Source of the DNA: Collinsella sp. AF08-23
Lineage (GTDB): Bacteria; Actinomycetota; Coriobacteriia; Coriobacteriales; Coriobacteriaceae
Direction of reading: 5' to 3'
DNA length: 64,000 nucleotides
Assembly: GCF_003479805.1 (NCBI RefSeq)
Contig: NZ_QUHV01000003.1
Location: 91,184 to 155,183, forward strand
Below, in pieces: positions 15,789 through 24,942 of the stretch (its first letter is position 1; every line of letters starts with the position of its first letter). A program made the position numbers and the translations under genes. Under the pieces are notes generated by a model. The model was not told the DNA's origin, did no database searches, and saw only the letters and a program-made list of their open reading frames with translations.

Positions 15789-16700
15789 CTACAACTTAGC
15801 GAAGTCGTCCACGATGAGATCGAGGCATTGGGGTAGCACGCGCGCGCCGAACACGCCCGTGTTGTTGTGGATGAGCTCGCCGTCGAACTCCATGCCGAGC
15901 GAGGGGGTGCAGGTGATGCGTGCCTCCTTTGCCTGGAAAAGCGTGAATTGCGGACGGCCGAGTCCCTTGCCGGTGGGGTCGAGCACGCCGGCGATCAGCG
16001 TGGGTAGCAGCTCGACGGTCTTGGCGGGCTGAATGACGGCGATGTCTATGAGGCCATCGTCCATGCGGCAGTCGGGGAATAGGTTGATCTCGTTTTGGAT
16101 GAGGGCGGTGTTGCCGACCATACAGCCGATGCCGTCGAGCTCATCGACCTCACCGTCGTGCTCGATGGTGAAGTGGGCGACGGTGGGAGCGGGCGTGGCG
16201 AGGGCAGAGAGGAAGTAGGCGATCTCGCCCATCTCGGACTTGGTGGCGTCTGCCTTGTGCATGATATCGGCGTCGAATCCCGTGCCCGCGATGATGATGA
16301 AGCCGTGTCGCTGTACGCCGCCCTCGGCGTCCTCCCAGAACAGCTCGCCCATGTCCACGCGTTTGGTTCTGCCCGCACGGCAGGCCTGTGCGAGCGCCGC
16401 GGGCTCGGGTGCGTTGCCGATGTTGTTGAAGTAGAGGTTTGCGGTGCCCGAGGGGAAGATCAAGATGGGCACGTGCGTGTCGCGTAGATGGTCAAGCACG
16501 TTGGAGACGGTGCCATCGCCGCCCGATACGACCACGCGGTCGAACGAGCGGACATCCGCGGAAGCGTCTGCGGGCTCCATGCCGTCGCCGATGAAGCGCA
16601 TCGTGACCTCGTCGCCGCCCTGCGCAAGCGCTCGTGCGAAGTCGAAGATCTCGTCCGATCGCGGGCCGGACGCGGGGTTGTGGATGATGAGGCAACGCAT
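15789..16700 (-). CDS. Diacylglycerol kinase family lipid kinase
   Basis: A 303-residue soluble kinase of the DAGK/YegS/DgkB type, phosphorylating diacylglycerol or a related lipid with ATP. The N-terminal catalytic fold shows IIHNPASG and the nucleotide loop VVSGGDGTVSNVLDHL, then IFPSGTANLYFNNIG. The C-terminal beta domain carries MVGNTALIQNEINLFPDCRMDDGLIDI, ending with EFDGELI, the usual D/G-rich element. AGGGAA precedes ATG. Its likely role is recycling diacylglycerol released during wall polymer synthesis. It lies next to composite palindrome A on its 3' side. Confidence 0.9.
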   Translation of the reverse strand: MRCLIIHNPASGPRSDEIFDFARALAQGGDEVTMRFIGDGMEPADASADVRSFDRVVVSGGDGTVSNVLDHLRDTHVPILIFPSGTANLYFNNIGNAPEPAALAQACRAGRTKRVDMGELFWEDAEGGVQRHGFIIIAGTGFDADIMHKADATKSEMGEIAYFLSALATPAPTVAHFTIEHDGEVDELDGIGCMVGNTALIQNEINLFPDCRMDDGLIDIAVIQPAKTVELLPTLIAGVLDPTGKGLGRPQFTLFQAKEARITCTPSLGMEFDGELIHNNTGVFGARVLPQCLDLIVDDFAKL

Positions 16701-16793
16701 GGGAGTTCCCTGTTCTCACGAGTGCGGGTATAGTTAGAGAATGACGTAATCCTACCCGTGTCGCGTACGGGTAATCTCCAACTTGGGACGCAG

Positions 16794-17927
16794 ATGTACA
16801 TCTCCACATATGAGGAATTGGCCGCGTTTTGCGGACGCTCCCGCGGGTTCGCCGCGGTGGCGATCGATACCGAGTTCCTGCGTGAGCGCACGTACCACGC
16901 CAAGCTCTGCCTGGTGCAGGTCGCCACGCCCGAGGAATGCGCGGTCATCGACCCGCTCGCCATCGAGGACTTGGCCCCCCTCGCCGATCTCATGGTCGAC
17001 GTCGATACGCTCAAGGTCTTCCATGCTTGCTCGCAAGACATGGAAGTGCTCAACCACGCGCTCGGCGTATGCCCGACGCCGATCTTCGACACACAGGTCG
17101 CCGCCGGGTTCCTCGGCGAGCGCGCGCAATGCTCGTACCACAATCTCGTGCATTCGTTTTGCGATGTCTCGCTTCCCAAAACCGAGTCGCTCACCGATTG
17201 GTCGCGCCGCCCGCTCACGCCCCAACAGGTCGAATACGCCATCGACGATGTGCGCTACCTCATCGACGCGTATCGCGTGATCGAGTCCAAGCTTCATTCG
17301 CTGGGCCGCACCGCATGGGTGCACGACGAGATCAGGCCCCTGGCGGATCCCGCGCATTACCGCAGCGACCCGCGTTCAGCCTTCAAGCGCGTCAAGCGCG
17401 TCAACTCCTGCACGCGCCGTCAACTGGCGGTTGCCCGCGAGCTCGCCGCGTGGCGCGAGCAGCGCGCCGAGACGCGGGACATTCCCCGCAAGTGGATTAT
17501 GTCCGATGAGGTCCTTCTCGCCCTGTGCAAGCGCGCTCCCAAGACCGTCGAGGACTTCCGCGCCGTTCGCGGTACCGAGCAGCTCAGTGTACGCGATGTC
17601 GAGGTCGCCCTCGACGCGATTGGCCGGGGACGGCGCTGTCCTGTGGAGAACCTCCCGTCCATCGGTCGCACGCACCGCACGCCCGCGCCCGAGCTCGAGA
17701 GCGTCATCGACCTCATGTACGCGCTCATCCGCTTGGTTTCGGACCGCTCGGGCGTCGCGACCTCGCTCATCATCTCGCGTGACGGCCTGCTCGACTATAT
17801 CGACCATCCGCAGCGCAGCCCCTTGCGCGAGGGGTGGCGCTTCGAGCTCGTGGGCACGCTCATCGATGACTTGCTGCGGGGCGATATCGGGCTCACCGTC
17901 AAGGACGGGGCGCTCGAGATTCTGTAA
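16794..17927 (+). CDS. rnd: Ribonuclease D
   Basis: A 377-residue 3'-to-5' exoribonuclease acting in tRNA and stable RNA 3' maturation. The DEDDy catalytic residues are visible: D and E in AVAIDTEFLRE, D in FHACSQDMEVL, and Y and D in EYAIDDVRYL. One C-terminal HRDC region (TRRQLAVARELAAWREQRAE) follows, with a second poorly conserved half. The ATG at 16794 has TTGGGA upstream; an in-frame GTG 12 codons earlier has none. The length equals E. coli RNase D. The HAD gene starts 28 bases after its stop. Confidence 0.93.
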   Translation: MYISTYEELAAFCGRSRGFAAVAIDTEFLRERTYHAKLCLVQVATPEECAVIDPLAIEDLAPLADLMVDVDTLKVFHACSQDMEVLNHALGVCPTPIFDTQVAAGFLGERAQCSYHNLVHSFCDVSLPKTESLTDWSRRPLTPQQVEYAIDDVRYLIDAYRVIESKLHSLGRTAWVHDEIRPLADPAHYRSDPRSAFKRVKRVNSCTRRQLAVARELAAWREQRAETRDIPRKWIMSDEVLLALCKRAPKTVEDFRAVRGTEQLSVRDVEVALDAIGRGRRCPVENLPSIGRTHRTPAPELESVIDLMYALIRLVSDRSGVATSLIISRDGLLDYIDHPQRSPLREGWRFELVGTLIDDLLRGDIGLTVKDGALEIL

Positions 17928-17955
17928 GACTCATGTGAAGGTGAGGGGAGCGGGC

Positions 17956-18723
17956 GTGATCAAGGCCGCGTTTTTCGATATCGATGGAACGCTCGTAGGG
18001 TTCAAGACGCATAGGGTCGCCGAGAGCACCTGGCGGGCGATTGAACGCATGCGCGAGCGGGGCATAAAGGTCATCATTGCGAGCGGACGTTCCATGTCCG
18101 AGATGCAAGATGAGCTCAAGGGCAGGTTCGATGCGTATGTGACCATGAACGGCCAGCTGTGCTTTGATGCCGAGGGAACGTATCGCGACGCGCACATCGA
18201 TGATGGGGACGTGCGCGTGCTCGTCGAGCAGGCGCGCGAGGGCTTGTACGACCTGTATGTGATGCAGGGCGTCCGTTCATTCGTCAACCATCGCGGGCCG
18301 CTCGTTGAGGAGCTTGGGCGTCAGGTTGGCCTCGAGTACGAACTGGGGTCCCTTGACATGGCGTTCGAGTTGCCGGTGTATCAGTTCAACGTGTTCGGCG
18401 GTCCCGAGGTCGAGGATGTGTTCCTCTCGAAGACCGAGCACGTGGTGGCGACGCGTTGGAACAAGCTGTTCTGCGACGTCATCCCCGCCGAAGGCGGCAA
18501 GGACTACGGCGTGCGCGCCACGCTGGAACGTTACGATATTGCGCCGGAGGAGGCAGTGGCGTTCGGCGACGGCGAGAACGACCTGTCGATGTTCGACGTG
18601 GTGGGAACGAGCGTCGCGATGGGCAACGCCTGGGATATCGTGAAGGAGCGCGCGAGCCACATCACGACGGACGTCGATGACGATGGCATTTGGAACGCCT
18701 GCGCCGAGCTGAGGCTCGTCTAG
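17956..18723 (+). CDS. Cof-type HAD-IIB phosphatase
   Basis: A 255-residue haloacid dehalogenase-like phosphatase acting on sugar phosphates or related metabolites. Motif I is AAFFDIDGTLVG, motif II lies in KVIIASGRSM, motif III is the K in EGGKDYGV, and motif IV is AFGDGENDLSMF. The cap is inserted between motifs II and III, placing it in the Cof/IIB class. GTG at 17956 is chosen because GGGGAG stands five bases upstream. It probably shares a transcript with rnd. The substrate is not identifiable. Confidence 0.9.
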   Translation: MIKAAFFDIDGTLVGFKTHRVAESTWRAIERMRERGIKVIIASGRSMSEMQDELKGRFDAYVTMNGQLCFDAEGTYRDAHIDDGDVRVLVEQAREGLYDLYVMQGVRSFVNHRGPLVEELGRQVGLEYELGSLDMAFELPVYQFNVFGGPEVEDVFLSKTEHVVATRWNKLFCDVIPAEGGKDYGVRATLERYDIAPEEAVAFGDGENDLSMFDVVGTSVAMGNAWDIVKERASHITTDVDDDGIWNACAELRLV

Positions 18724-18851
18724 GTCGATTGTGGGTGTAGATGCGCGGGTCGGAATATTGAACGTACTTCGATGTCTCGAGTCGCGCTCAGCTCGGCAAA
18801 AGGCCAGTTGATGGAAAAGAGCGGCAACTCAAGTCAGTTCAATTTTTCGCT

Positions 18852-19271
18852 TTACTCGGATACCGGGGCGGCGCAGTGCGGGCACAGGCCCTCGAACACC
18901 ATGATGTGCGAGTCGATGGCGAACCCCGTTGCCTGCGACGCGGCCGCATCGAGGGAGGCGTCGTAGGCAAGAGGCGCGTCCGCGACGACACCGCAGGATC
19001 GACAGACGACATGACCGTGGCTGTCGCAGCGGCGGTCAAAGCGCATGGCGCCCGGAGCCTTCACGGTGGCGATGACGCCTGTCTCGGCAAGGAGATTGAG
19101 GTTGCGATAGACGGTGCCCCGACTCACGCGCTCATCGATGGTGCGAACATCGAGAAAGATGTCTTCGGCGGTGGGGTGATCGCACCGTGCGCGCACGGCG
19201 TCGAGAACCAATTGGCGCTGGCGCGTGTTGCGTCGCAGCGTCGGTCGTTGTGAGCGTGGCTGTGAGTCCAT
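18852..19271 (-). CDS. Fur family transcriptional regulator (PerR/Fur-like)
   Basis: A 139-residue metal-dependent repressor. The winged helix reads TRQRQLVLDAVRA, PTAEDIFLDVR and VSRGTVYRNLNLLAETGVI. The dimerisation and metal part has HGHVVCRSCG and a second pair in GLCPHC, the four cysteines of the structural zinc site of PerR/Fur proteins. ATG at 19271 follows GGAAGGGAGG. Upstream GTTACTAAACTCATAAC (19286-19302) has GTTA and TAAC ends and might be an autoregulatory site, though it matches the Fur box poorly. Whether it senses iron, peroxide or zinc is unclear. Confidence 0.9.
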   Translation of the reverse strand: MDSQPRSQRPTLRRNTRQRQLVLDAVRARCDHPTAEDIFLDVRTIDERVSRGTVYRNLNLLAETGVIATVKAPGAMRFDRRCDSHGHVVCRSCGVVADAPLAYDASLDAAASQATGFAIDSHIMVFEGLCPHCAAPVSE

Positions 19272-19375
19272 GGGGCCTCCCTTCCGTTACTAAACTCATA
19301 ACATTTCAACAGAAGGAAGGTTGCAAGACAAGTGCTCGTGCCGGACGCTTTAAAATGATGGTGAAGTTGTGATAC

Positions 19376-19807
19376 TTAATAGAGCACGTCAAAGGCATTG
19401 TTGTGGGGAATGGTAGGCAGCTCATTGGCGTCTTCGAGCCATATTCGATTGCCAAAACGCGCATAGTAGGCATGGATGCGCTCGAGATGGGCGACCAGGG
19501 CGCGCGGAGCTCCCTGGATTTCCATTTGCACGGTGCCGTCGGGCAGGTTCTTGACCCATCCCACTAGATGCCGCTCTTGCGCGAGGCTCTGGTTGGTCCA
19601 GCGAAACCCCACGCCCTGCACGTCGCCGCTGAACAGCAGCGCAAAGCGAAGTACGGTGGTGCATGCTTCGGCACGCCGCCCGAGTTCCTCGCGAAGGCCA
19701 TCCTCGCATGGGCTCAAGCGTCCGGCGCTTTTCACGTCGGTGTCCGAAGGGCCCGTCGCCCGGGAAAACTCCCGTGCATGTCCCATCATCTTTTCAAAGA
19801 GCCCCAT
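19376..19807 (-). CDS. Acylphosphatase with N-terminal extension
   Basis: A 143-residue protein whose residues about 50-140 form an acylphosphatase domain hydrolysing carboxyl-phosphate bonds. The signature FSGDVQGVGFRWTNQSLA supplies the phosphate-binding loop with catalytic Arg. VGWVKNLPDGTVQMEIQG supplies the catalytic Asn. The first 50 residues (FEKMMGHAREFSRATG onwards) are not part of the usual 90-residue enzyme. AAGGAGG precedes ATG at 19807, ten bases after the stop of the Gfo/Idh/MocA gene, so the two are cotranscribed. The extension's role is unknown. Confidence 0.87.
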   Translation of the reverse strand: MGLFEKMMGHAREFSRATGPSDTDVKSAGRLSPCEDGLREELGRRAEACTTVLRFALLFSGDVQGVGFRWTNQSLAQERHLVGWVKNLPDGTVQMEIQGAPRALVAHLERIHAYYARFGNRIWLEDANELPTIPHNNAFDVLY

Positions 19808-19817
19808 TGCCGCCTCC

Positions 19818-20903
19818 TTACTCGTCTGCGGGGAACGCCACACCCATCGTGCGCCGTGCCTCATCCATAAGCGCGAGGGATGCGAGCGTCACCTCATGGA
19901 AATGCGCGAGCATCCCAAAGGGACCACAGGGAGCCTCGGCCAAGGGAGTTCCCGCCTGCGTGGCACCGACTGCCTCGATGAAGTCGGCGAGTTCGTAGAT
20001 CATGGTGTTGTCCGCATGCGGCAGCTCGATCTCGCGCGTGGAGGTCTGCGCACTCGAGTATCCGACGGTGTCTGCCGCGGCCTTTATCACGCGCATCTCC
20101 AGATATGCGCGTTCGGGCGCGGAGATACCCTCGATGACAAGGGTGCCGAGCTCGCCCTCAATTTGGCTGGGTGAGCAGTCGTTGGTGATCTTCGAGTGAT
20201 GCAGCGTGGCGATCATGTTCGGATAGCTCGCCACGATGACGCCCGCACCGTCGATGGGGCCGCCGGTGCGGGCGCGGGTTTGCTCGTCAAGTAGGGATGC
20301 GGCGGCGCAGGCGGAGATTGGAGCGCCGAACAGCTCGATAAGCGGCTCGACGGTGTAGATGCCGATGTCCATGAGCGAACCGGACGCCATTGAGCAATCG
20401 AAGATATTTGTGCGTCGACCGGCAAGCACCTCGTCGTAGCGCGAGGAGTATTTGCCAAAGCGCAGGGTTGCGCGGCGGATGGTGCCGAGCTCGTCCAGGG
20501 CGTTCTTGAGGGCATGGAAGGCGGGATCGTGCAGGGGCCGCATGGCCTCAAGCGCCACGACTCCCGCGCGTCCGGCCGCCTCGAGGACCTCGCGGACTTG
20601 GCGTTCGTTGGCGCAGAAGGGCTTCTCGACCAGGACATGCTTGCCGCCCGCGATGCAGGCGAGTGCCTGGTGGTGGTGCAGCGCGTTGGGGCTGCCAATG
20701 TAGACCGCATCGACCTCGTCGCTTGCGGCCAACTCATCGAGTGAGGTAAAGGGGCAGGTTCCGCGGTGCTTTGCTGTGAAGGCGGCGGCGCGCTCGGCAT
20801 CGCGTGAGAGCGTGCCCACGAACTCGACGCCATCGACCTGAGCGAGTGCCATAAGCAAGTTCTCGGTAATGGAGCTGGTCCCGATGGTGGCAAGGCGGAT
20901 CAT
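19818..20903 (-). CDS. Gfo/Idh/MocA family oxidoreductase
   Basis: A 361-residue NAD(P)-dependent oxidoreductase. The Rossmann part begins IRLATIGTSSITENLL, then DAVYIGSPNALHHHQALACI and the conserved HVLVEKPFCANERQV, whose Lys is catalytic in the family. The C-terminal alpha/beta domain has GSLMDIGIYTVEPL, with the usual glycine/aspartate pattern. GGAAAGGA precedes ATG. The acylphosphatase gene follows in the same operon. The substrate, probably a cyclic polyol or sugar, is not evident. Confidence 0.9.
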   Translation of the reverse strand: MIRLATIGTSSITENLLMALAQVDGVEFVGTLSRDAERAAAFTAKHRGTCPFTSLDELAASDEVDAVYIGSPNALHHHQALACIAGGKHVLVEKPFCANERQVREVLEAAGRAGVVALEAMRPLHDPAFHALKNALDELGTIRRATLRFGKYSSRYDEVLAGRRTNIFDCSMASGSLMDIGIYTVEPLIELFGAPISACAAASLLDEQTRARTGGPIDGAGVIVASYPNMIATLHHSKITNDCSPSQIEGELGTLVIEGISAPERAYLEMRVIKAAADTVGYSSAQTSTREIELPHADNTMIYELADFIEAVGATQAGTPLAEAPCGPFGMLAHFHEVTLASLALMDEARRTMGVAFPADE

Positions 20904-20980
20904 GACAGGTCCTTTCCGCGGCGGTTTTCGATGCGTTTATTGTAGACAAACTACAAGGGCTTCTCGCTCGTCGGTCGGGC

Positions 20981-21469
20981 TTACTCCGATTCGCCCTCGA
21001 CGAAACCCGTGTCGACTGCGCGATTCGCGCCGTCGGCGGCCTTCGTGGCGAGCTCGTCGCAGCGCTCGTTGAACTCGTGGCCTGCATGTCCCTTTACCCA
21101 ATGGAACGACACGCTGTGGGGTTCCTTGGCGGCGAGCAGGCGCTTCCAAAGGTCGACGTTCTTGACTGGCTTTTTCTGTGAGGTCTTCCATCCGCGGCGG
21201 ATCCATCCCTCGACCCAATGCTGGTTGAAGGCGTTGCAGACATACTGCGAATCGGAGTGGACCTCGACTTCGCAGGGGCGATTGAGGGCCTCCAGCGCGC
21301 TGATGACGCCCAACAGCTCCATGCGGTTGTTGGTGGTGCGGTCGTAGCCGCGGGAGAGCTCGAGCGTGTGCAGTTTGCCTGAGGGTGCGGTGTAGCGCAG
21401 CACGGCGCCATAGCCGCCCGGTCCCGGATTGCCGCGCGACGAGCCGTCGGTGTAGACGATGACCTTCAC
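20981..21469 (-). CDS. rnhA: Ribonuclease HI
   Basis: A 162-residue type 1 RNase H that cuts the RNA strand of RNA-DNA hybrids. The catalytic acids are D in [15 protein letters not shown] in [15 protein letters not shown] in [13 protein letters not shown], and D in [12 protein letters not shown]. The basic handle [17 protein letters not shown] and HWVKGHAGH are also present. The GTG start has AAAGGA five bases upstream. It lies between two divergent Gfo/Idh/MocA genes and looks monocistronic. Confidence 0.95.
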   Translation of the reverse strand: MKVIVYTDGSSRGNPGPGGYGAVLRYTAPSGKLHTLELSRGYDRTTNNRMELLGVISALEALNRPCEVEVHSDSQYVCNAFNQHWVEGWIRRGWKTSQKKPVKNVDLWKRLLAAKEPHSVSFHWVKGHAGHEFNERCDELATKAADGANRAVDTGFVEGESE

Positions 21470-21648
21470 ATGGTTCCTTTCGATTTGTGAGCCTTCATTA
21501 TAGGGGCGAGGCGGGACGGTTGCGACGATTCGTTTGGCGCCTGCGGGTCATGCGGATCCCTGCCGATTCCCGTGCTCGCGTTGACGCAGTGCGCGACCGG
21601 GCGGGAGGGTATGATTGCGGGGAATGATTCGCGTGAACGGAGGCGGAC

Positions 21649-22815
21649 GTGGGACAGATTCGTTGGGGCATCATGGGCGCGGGCGGCATTGCCGGCAGGT
21701 TCGCGCGAGCGCTCGCGCATGTCGAGGGCGCGCGGCTGGTTGCGATCTCGGGGCGTCGCGCCGAGCGGCTCGACGCTTTTGCCGGGGAGTTTCACGTTGA
21801 TGCGGCAAAGCGCTATGCGAGTGCCGAGGATAACGGGGCGTCCGCGCACCTTCGCCTCGTGGAGGATCCGGACGTGGATGCGGTCTACCTCGCGCTGCCC
21901 CACGGCATGCATGAGGAGTGGACGGTTCGGCTCCTGCGCGCCGGCAAGGCCGTGCTGTGCGAGAAGCCGGCCGTGCTCAGCGAGCGAGAGGCGGCGCACG
22001 TTGCGGAGGTGGCCCACGAGACGGGATCGCTGTTCATGGAGGCGATGAAGCCCCGTTTCATGCCCGCGCGCGAGCAGGTCGATGCGCTGCTCGCTCGTGG
22101 AGACCTCGGCGCCATCGCATCCATCGACATCGTCCATCGCGTGAACTACGGCGATCAGACTGGCCGCTATCTGCTCGATCCGGTGCAGGGTGGCACGTTA
22201 TACGACTTGGGCTGCTATGGCGTGGGCTGGGCGGAGGACCTCCTTGCAGGAGAGGTCGAGGTCGACTCCTGCCGCACGCGGTGGATGCCCGCGGCGGAGG
22301 GAGGGTGCATCGACATCGCCGATGATGCGCGCCTGCGTATCGGCGGGGTGCCCGTGCACTTCGATTTCGCGGGCGATGCGGACGAGTTCGAGGTGGTCTG
22401 CCGGATTTGCTGCGAGCGCGGCGAGATCGAGGTCCCGGTGCTGCATCGCCCGGTGTCGTACGTCGTGAGGAAGTTCGTTGACGTTGACGGGGAGCGTATG
22501 GGCATCCGTGATGCGGACGCGGGTGAATCCGCCGCATGCGGCAATGTGTCGCCTGAGCTCGTCGAGGCTCCCGCTGTGGTGGACGACTTTTATGGCGAGA
22601 TCGCCCATTTTTGTGGCTTGATGCGTGCGGGGGCACATGAGAGCTCGGTCATGCCGCTTGCGTCGACGGTGCGAATCGCGCGGACTATCGACGCGATCCG
22701 TGCGTCTTGGCCACCGGTCGGGCAGCGTGTTGTCGACGGCGCGCCCGAGCGGGACGTTGTCGACGGTGCGTTTGAGCAGGCTTCGGAGCGCTCCGTCGAG
22801 GGGAGCGGGCGATGA
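21649..22815 (+). CDS. Gfo/Idh/MocA family oxidoreductase
   Basis: A 388-residue second Gfo/Idh/MocA enzyme: IRWGIMGAGGIAGRFARAL is the dinucleotide loop, DAVYLALPHGMHEEWTV follows, and KAVLCEKPAVLSEREA holds the catalytic Lys. The C-terminal domain has GGTLYDLGCYGVGWAEDLL. The final 30 residues (VVDGAPERDVVDGAFEQASE) are a repetitive acidic tail beyond the usual fold. GGAGG lies before the GTG start. Its stop overlaps the start of the pentapeptide gene by four bases (ATGA), so translation is coupled. Confidence 0.9.
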   Translation: MGQIRWGIMGAGGIAGRFARALAHVEGARLVAISGRRAERLDAFAGEFHVDAAKRYASAEDNGASAHLRLVEDPDVDAVYLALPHGMHEEWTVRLLRAGKAVLCEKPAVLSEREAAHVAEVAHETGSLFMEAMKPRFMPAREQVDALLARGDLGAIASIDIVHRVNYGDQTGRYLLDPVQGGTLYDLGCYGVGWAEDLLAGEVEVDSCRTRWMPAAEGGCIDIADDARLRIGGVPVHFDFAGDADEFEVVCRICCERGEIEVPVLHRPVSYVVRKFVDVDGERMGIRDADAGESAACGNVSPELVEAPAVVDDFYGEIAHFCGLMRAGAHESSVMPLASTVRIARTIDAIRASWPPVGQRVVDGAPERDVVDGAFEQASERSVEGSGR

Positions 22816-23486
22816 GCGCCCGCGCGGAGCAGGCCCCATCGGGATACGCCGCCGTGGGCACCATGTCCGAGCGCATGGGAAGCGATGAGCTCATCGCGGT
22901 GTTCTCTGAGGGTGACGGTTACGCCTCCCGTGCGCTCGTCGAGGATGTGGAGCTCGCCTACGAGTGCGCCGACGACGCGACGTTCGAGCACATGGTGTTT
23001 CGCGATTGCCTTTTCGAACAGGTCGATTTTCGCGACTGCACGTTTCGCGACGTCCGCTTCGAGGGCTGCCGCCTCATTGGCTGCACCATGGACAAGGCAT
23101 GGCTCAACCGCGTTGACCTGCGAGATTGCTCCGCGCTGGGGTTGAGCCTCCTCCAGGCGCGGCTCGCGCAGGTGAGCGTGCGCGCCTCGGACCTCTCCTA
23201 CGCTAATCTCTCCGAGGCGTCCATCGACCATCTGACGGTGCACGACTGCAAGCTTCGTGAGGCGGCGATACAGCGCGCGAAGCTCAAGCACGTGCGCTTG
23301 GATAAGACCGACCTCACGAGGCTCGACGTGTTTGGAACGCCGCTTTGCGGCATCGATGTGTCGACGTGCGCGTTTAGCGCCCCTGTGCTCTCGAGCGACT
23401 ATCGCGAGCTGCGCGGGGCGCAAGTGAGTGCGGAGCAGGCGATGGACATCGCGTTACTCCTCGGCGTGCGGATCGCCGAGGAGTAG
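22812..23486 (+). CDS. Pentapeptide repeat protein
   Basis: A 224-residue protein with a right-handed quadrilateral beta-helix. From about residue 55, five-residue steps with central Leu/Phe and small residues recur: FRDCLFEQVDFRDCTF, FEGCRLIGCTM, LRDCSALGLSL, ASDLSYANLSEAS and HDCKLREAAI. It is rich in Cys and Asp. Similar proteins of the Qnr/MfpA type mimic DNA and protect gyrase, but many pentapeptide proteins have no known role. Coupling to the preceding oxidoreductase by ATGA is seen. The N-terminal 45 residues are outside the repeat. Confidence 0.87.
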   Translation: MSARAEQAPSGYAAVGTMSERMGSDELIAVFSEGDGYASRALVEDVELAYECADDATFEHMVFRDCLFEQVDFRDCTFRDVRFEGCRLIGCTMDKAWLNRVDLRDCSALGLSLLQARLAQVSVRASDLSYANLSEASIDHLTVHDCKLREAAIQRAKLKHVRLDKTDLTRLDVFGTPLCGIDVSTCAFSAPVLSSDYRELRGAQVSAEQAMDIALLLGVRIAEE

Positions 23487-23728
23487 TCGGGCCGCTGCGT
23501 CGAGTGGCATGCGGACTGCTTGCCGTGCCGACCTGCGGACCACTGCGCTGAGGGGCTGGTTGCCTGCCGTTCCGACGTTCGGGCCGCTGCACTGAGGGGC
23601 TGGCTGCCTGCTGTGCCGACGCGCGGGCCGCTGCGCTAAGGGCTGGTTGCCTGCCGTGCCGACGCACTGGCTGCTGCGCCGTGGGGCAGGCCACCCGCCG
23701 TGCCGATGCGCCGCTGCGTCGATTGCGG
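23487..23728. repeat. Imperfect tandem repeat, about 45 bp unit
   Basis: Five units and a partial sixth: 23487-23533, 23534-23578, 23579-23623, 23624-23666, 23667-23710 and 23711-23728. The unit contains GCCGCTGCRCTGAGGGGCTG followed by a TTGCCTGCCGTGCCGACG-like end. Units differ at many bases and by one to four bases in length, so the array is old. It fills the space between the pentapeptide gene and nfo. An open frame on the minus strand with a GRQPA-like repeat is a by-product. Confidence 0.8.
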
Positions 23729-23792
23729 AGATGCGACACGGCCCACCCCAATCAGGGATAATAGGGGACCCCTCGATATCGAAAGGACACCA

Positions 23793-24668
23793 ATGCTAAC
23801 CATAGGTTGCCATCTTTCAACCACTAAGGGCTATACCGCCATGGGCGAGGCCGCCCGTTCCATCGGCGCGAACACGTTCGCGTTCTTCACGCGCAACCCG
23901 CGTGGCGGCAGCGTGAAGGCGCTCGACCTCGATGACGTCGCGGGACTGCGGCGCATCTTAGAGAAGGATGGTTTCGGCCGCCTGGTGGCGCATGCACCTT
24001 ACACGTACAACCCGTGCTCTGCCAAGGAGCGTGCGCGCGAGTTCGCGCTCGAGGCCATGGCCGAGGATCTGCAGCGCATGGAGGCACTCCCGGGCCAGCT
24101 CTACAACTTCCATCCTGGGGCGCACGTGGGGCAGGGGGTCGACGCGGGCATTGAGCTCATCGTCGACGCGCTGTGTCAGGTGATGTTCGGGGGGCAGCGC
24201 ACGTGCGTGCTGCTCGAGACCATGGCGGGCAAGGGCACCGAGGTGGGGCGCACCTTCGAGGAGCTCGCGCGCATCATCGAGGGCGTGGGGGCCCGTCGCC
24301 CCGAGCTTGCGGGCGCCGGCATGATCGGCGTTTGCCTGGACACCTGCCACATCTCCGATGGCGGGTACGATATCGTGCACGACCTCGATGGCGTGCTGGA
24401 GGAGTTCGACCGCGTGGTGGGCGCCGAGCGCCTGCAGGCAGTGCATATCAACGACTCCAAAAATCCGTGCGGTGCGCACAAGGACCGGCACGAGGTCATC
24501 GGTGCGGGGTACCTGGGCAATCCCGAGCTCGGTGGCGGGGAGCACGTGCTACGCGCCATCGTGACCCACCCTGTCCTGCGTGACCTGCCGTTCATCCTGG
24601 AGACCCCGCACGACGATCTGGCGGGCTATGCCGGCGAGATCGCCTACCTGCGCGGGCTGACGGGGTAA
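23793..24668 (+). CDS. nfo: Deoxyribonuclease IV (AP endonuclease)
   Basis: A 291-residue TIM-barrel AP endonuclease that nicks 5' to abasic sites in base excision repair. Three zinc ions are bound by residues in LVAHAPYTYNPCS, YNFHPGAHVGQG, VLLETMAGKGTEVG, GVCLDTCHISDGGYD, VHINDSKNPCGAHKDRHEVIG and FILETPHDD, all present. The ATG at 23793 follows GAAAGGA; upstream in-frame codons run back into the tandem repeats and are discarded. A GATAAT -10-like hexamer lies about 37 bases before the start. No LexA box is evident here. Confidence 0.95.
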   Translation: MLTIGCHLSTTKGYTAMGEAARSIGANTFAFFTRNPRGGSVKALDLDDVAGLRRILEKDGFGRLVAHAPYTYNPCSAKERAREFALEAMAEDLQRMEALPGQLYNFHPGAHVGQGVDAGIELIVDALCQVMFGGQRTCVLLETMAGKGTEVGRTFEELARIIEGVGARRPELAGAGMIGVCLDTCHISDGGYDIVHDLDGVLEEFDRVVGAERLQAVHINDSKNPCGAHKDRHEVIGAGYLGNPELGGGEHVLRAIVTHPVLRDLPFILETPHDDLAGYAGEIAYLRGLTG

Positions 24669-24942
24669 CGCCAGGCGCCCCTGCGCTGAGAAGTTGAGGT
24701 TTTTCGTATCGTTTTTAAAAAGGATGAAGTAGTGTGGGAACTTGGTCTAACAAAACTGCAGGTCGCAGTCAGTCTTCGATCGCGTATATTTGACTAATCC
24801 CAAAATGAGTACGAAAAAGCTCTCGCATCCTCGAGCGGGGGCTCGTCGCAGCTTGGTGAGTTGCATTCCGGCAGGATATGCCTCCTCGTAACCTCGCACG
24901 TCCGTCCTCGGCCCGGCTTGCCCCGCCACAACTTCGCCCGGT

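Noticed and set aside
19286..19302. Fur/PerR box upstream of the Fur family gene
   Set aside because: Only the GTTA and TAAC ends are symmetric. The match to known Fur or PerR boxes is too weak to call as a feature.
23487..23728. CRISPR array
   Set aside because: The tandem units directly abut and lack unique spacers, and no cas genes are nearby.
23374..23751. Leftward frame encoding GRQPA-type repeats
   Set aside because: The peptide repetition merely reflects the DNA minisatellite with unit near 45 bp. No ribosome site, and the frame runs into the pentapeptide gene.
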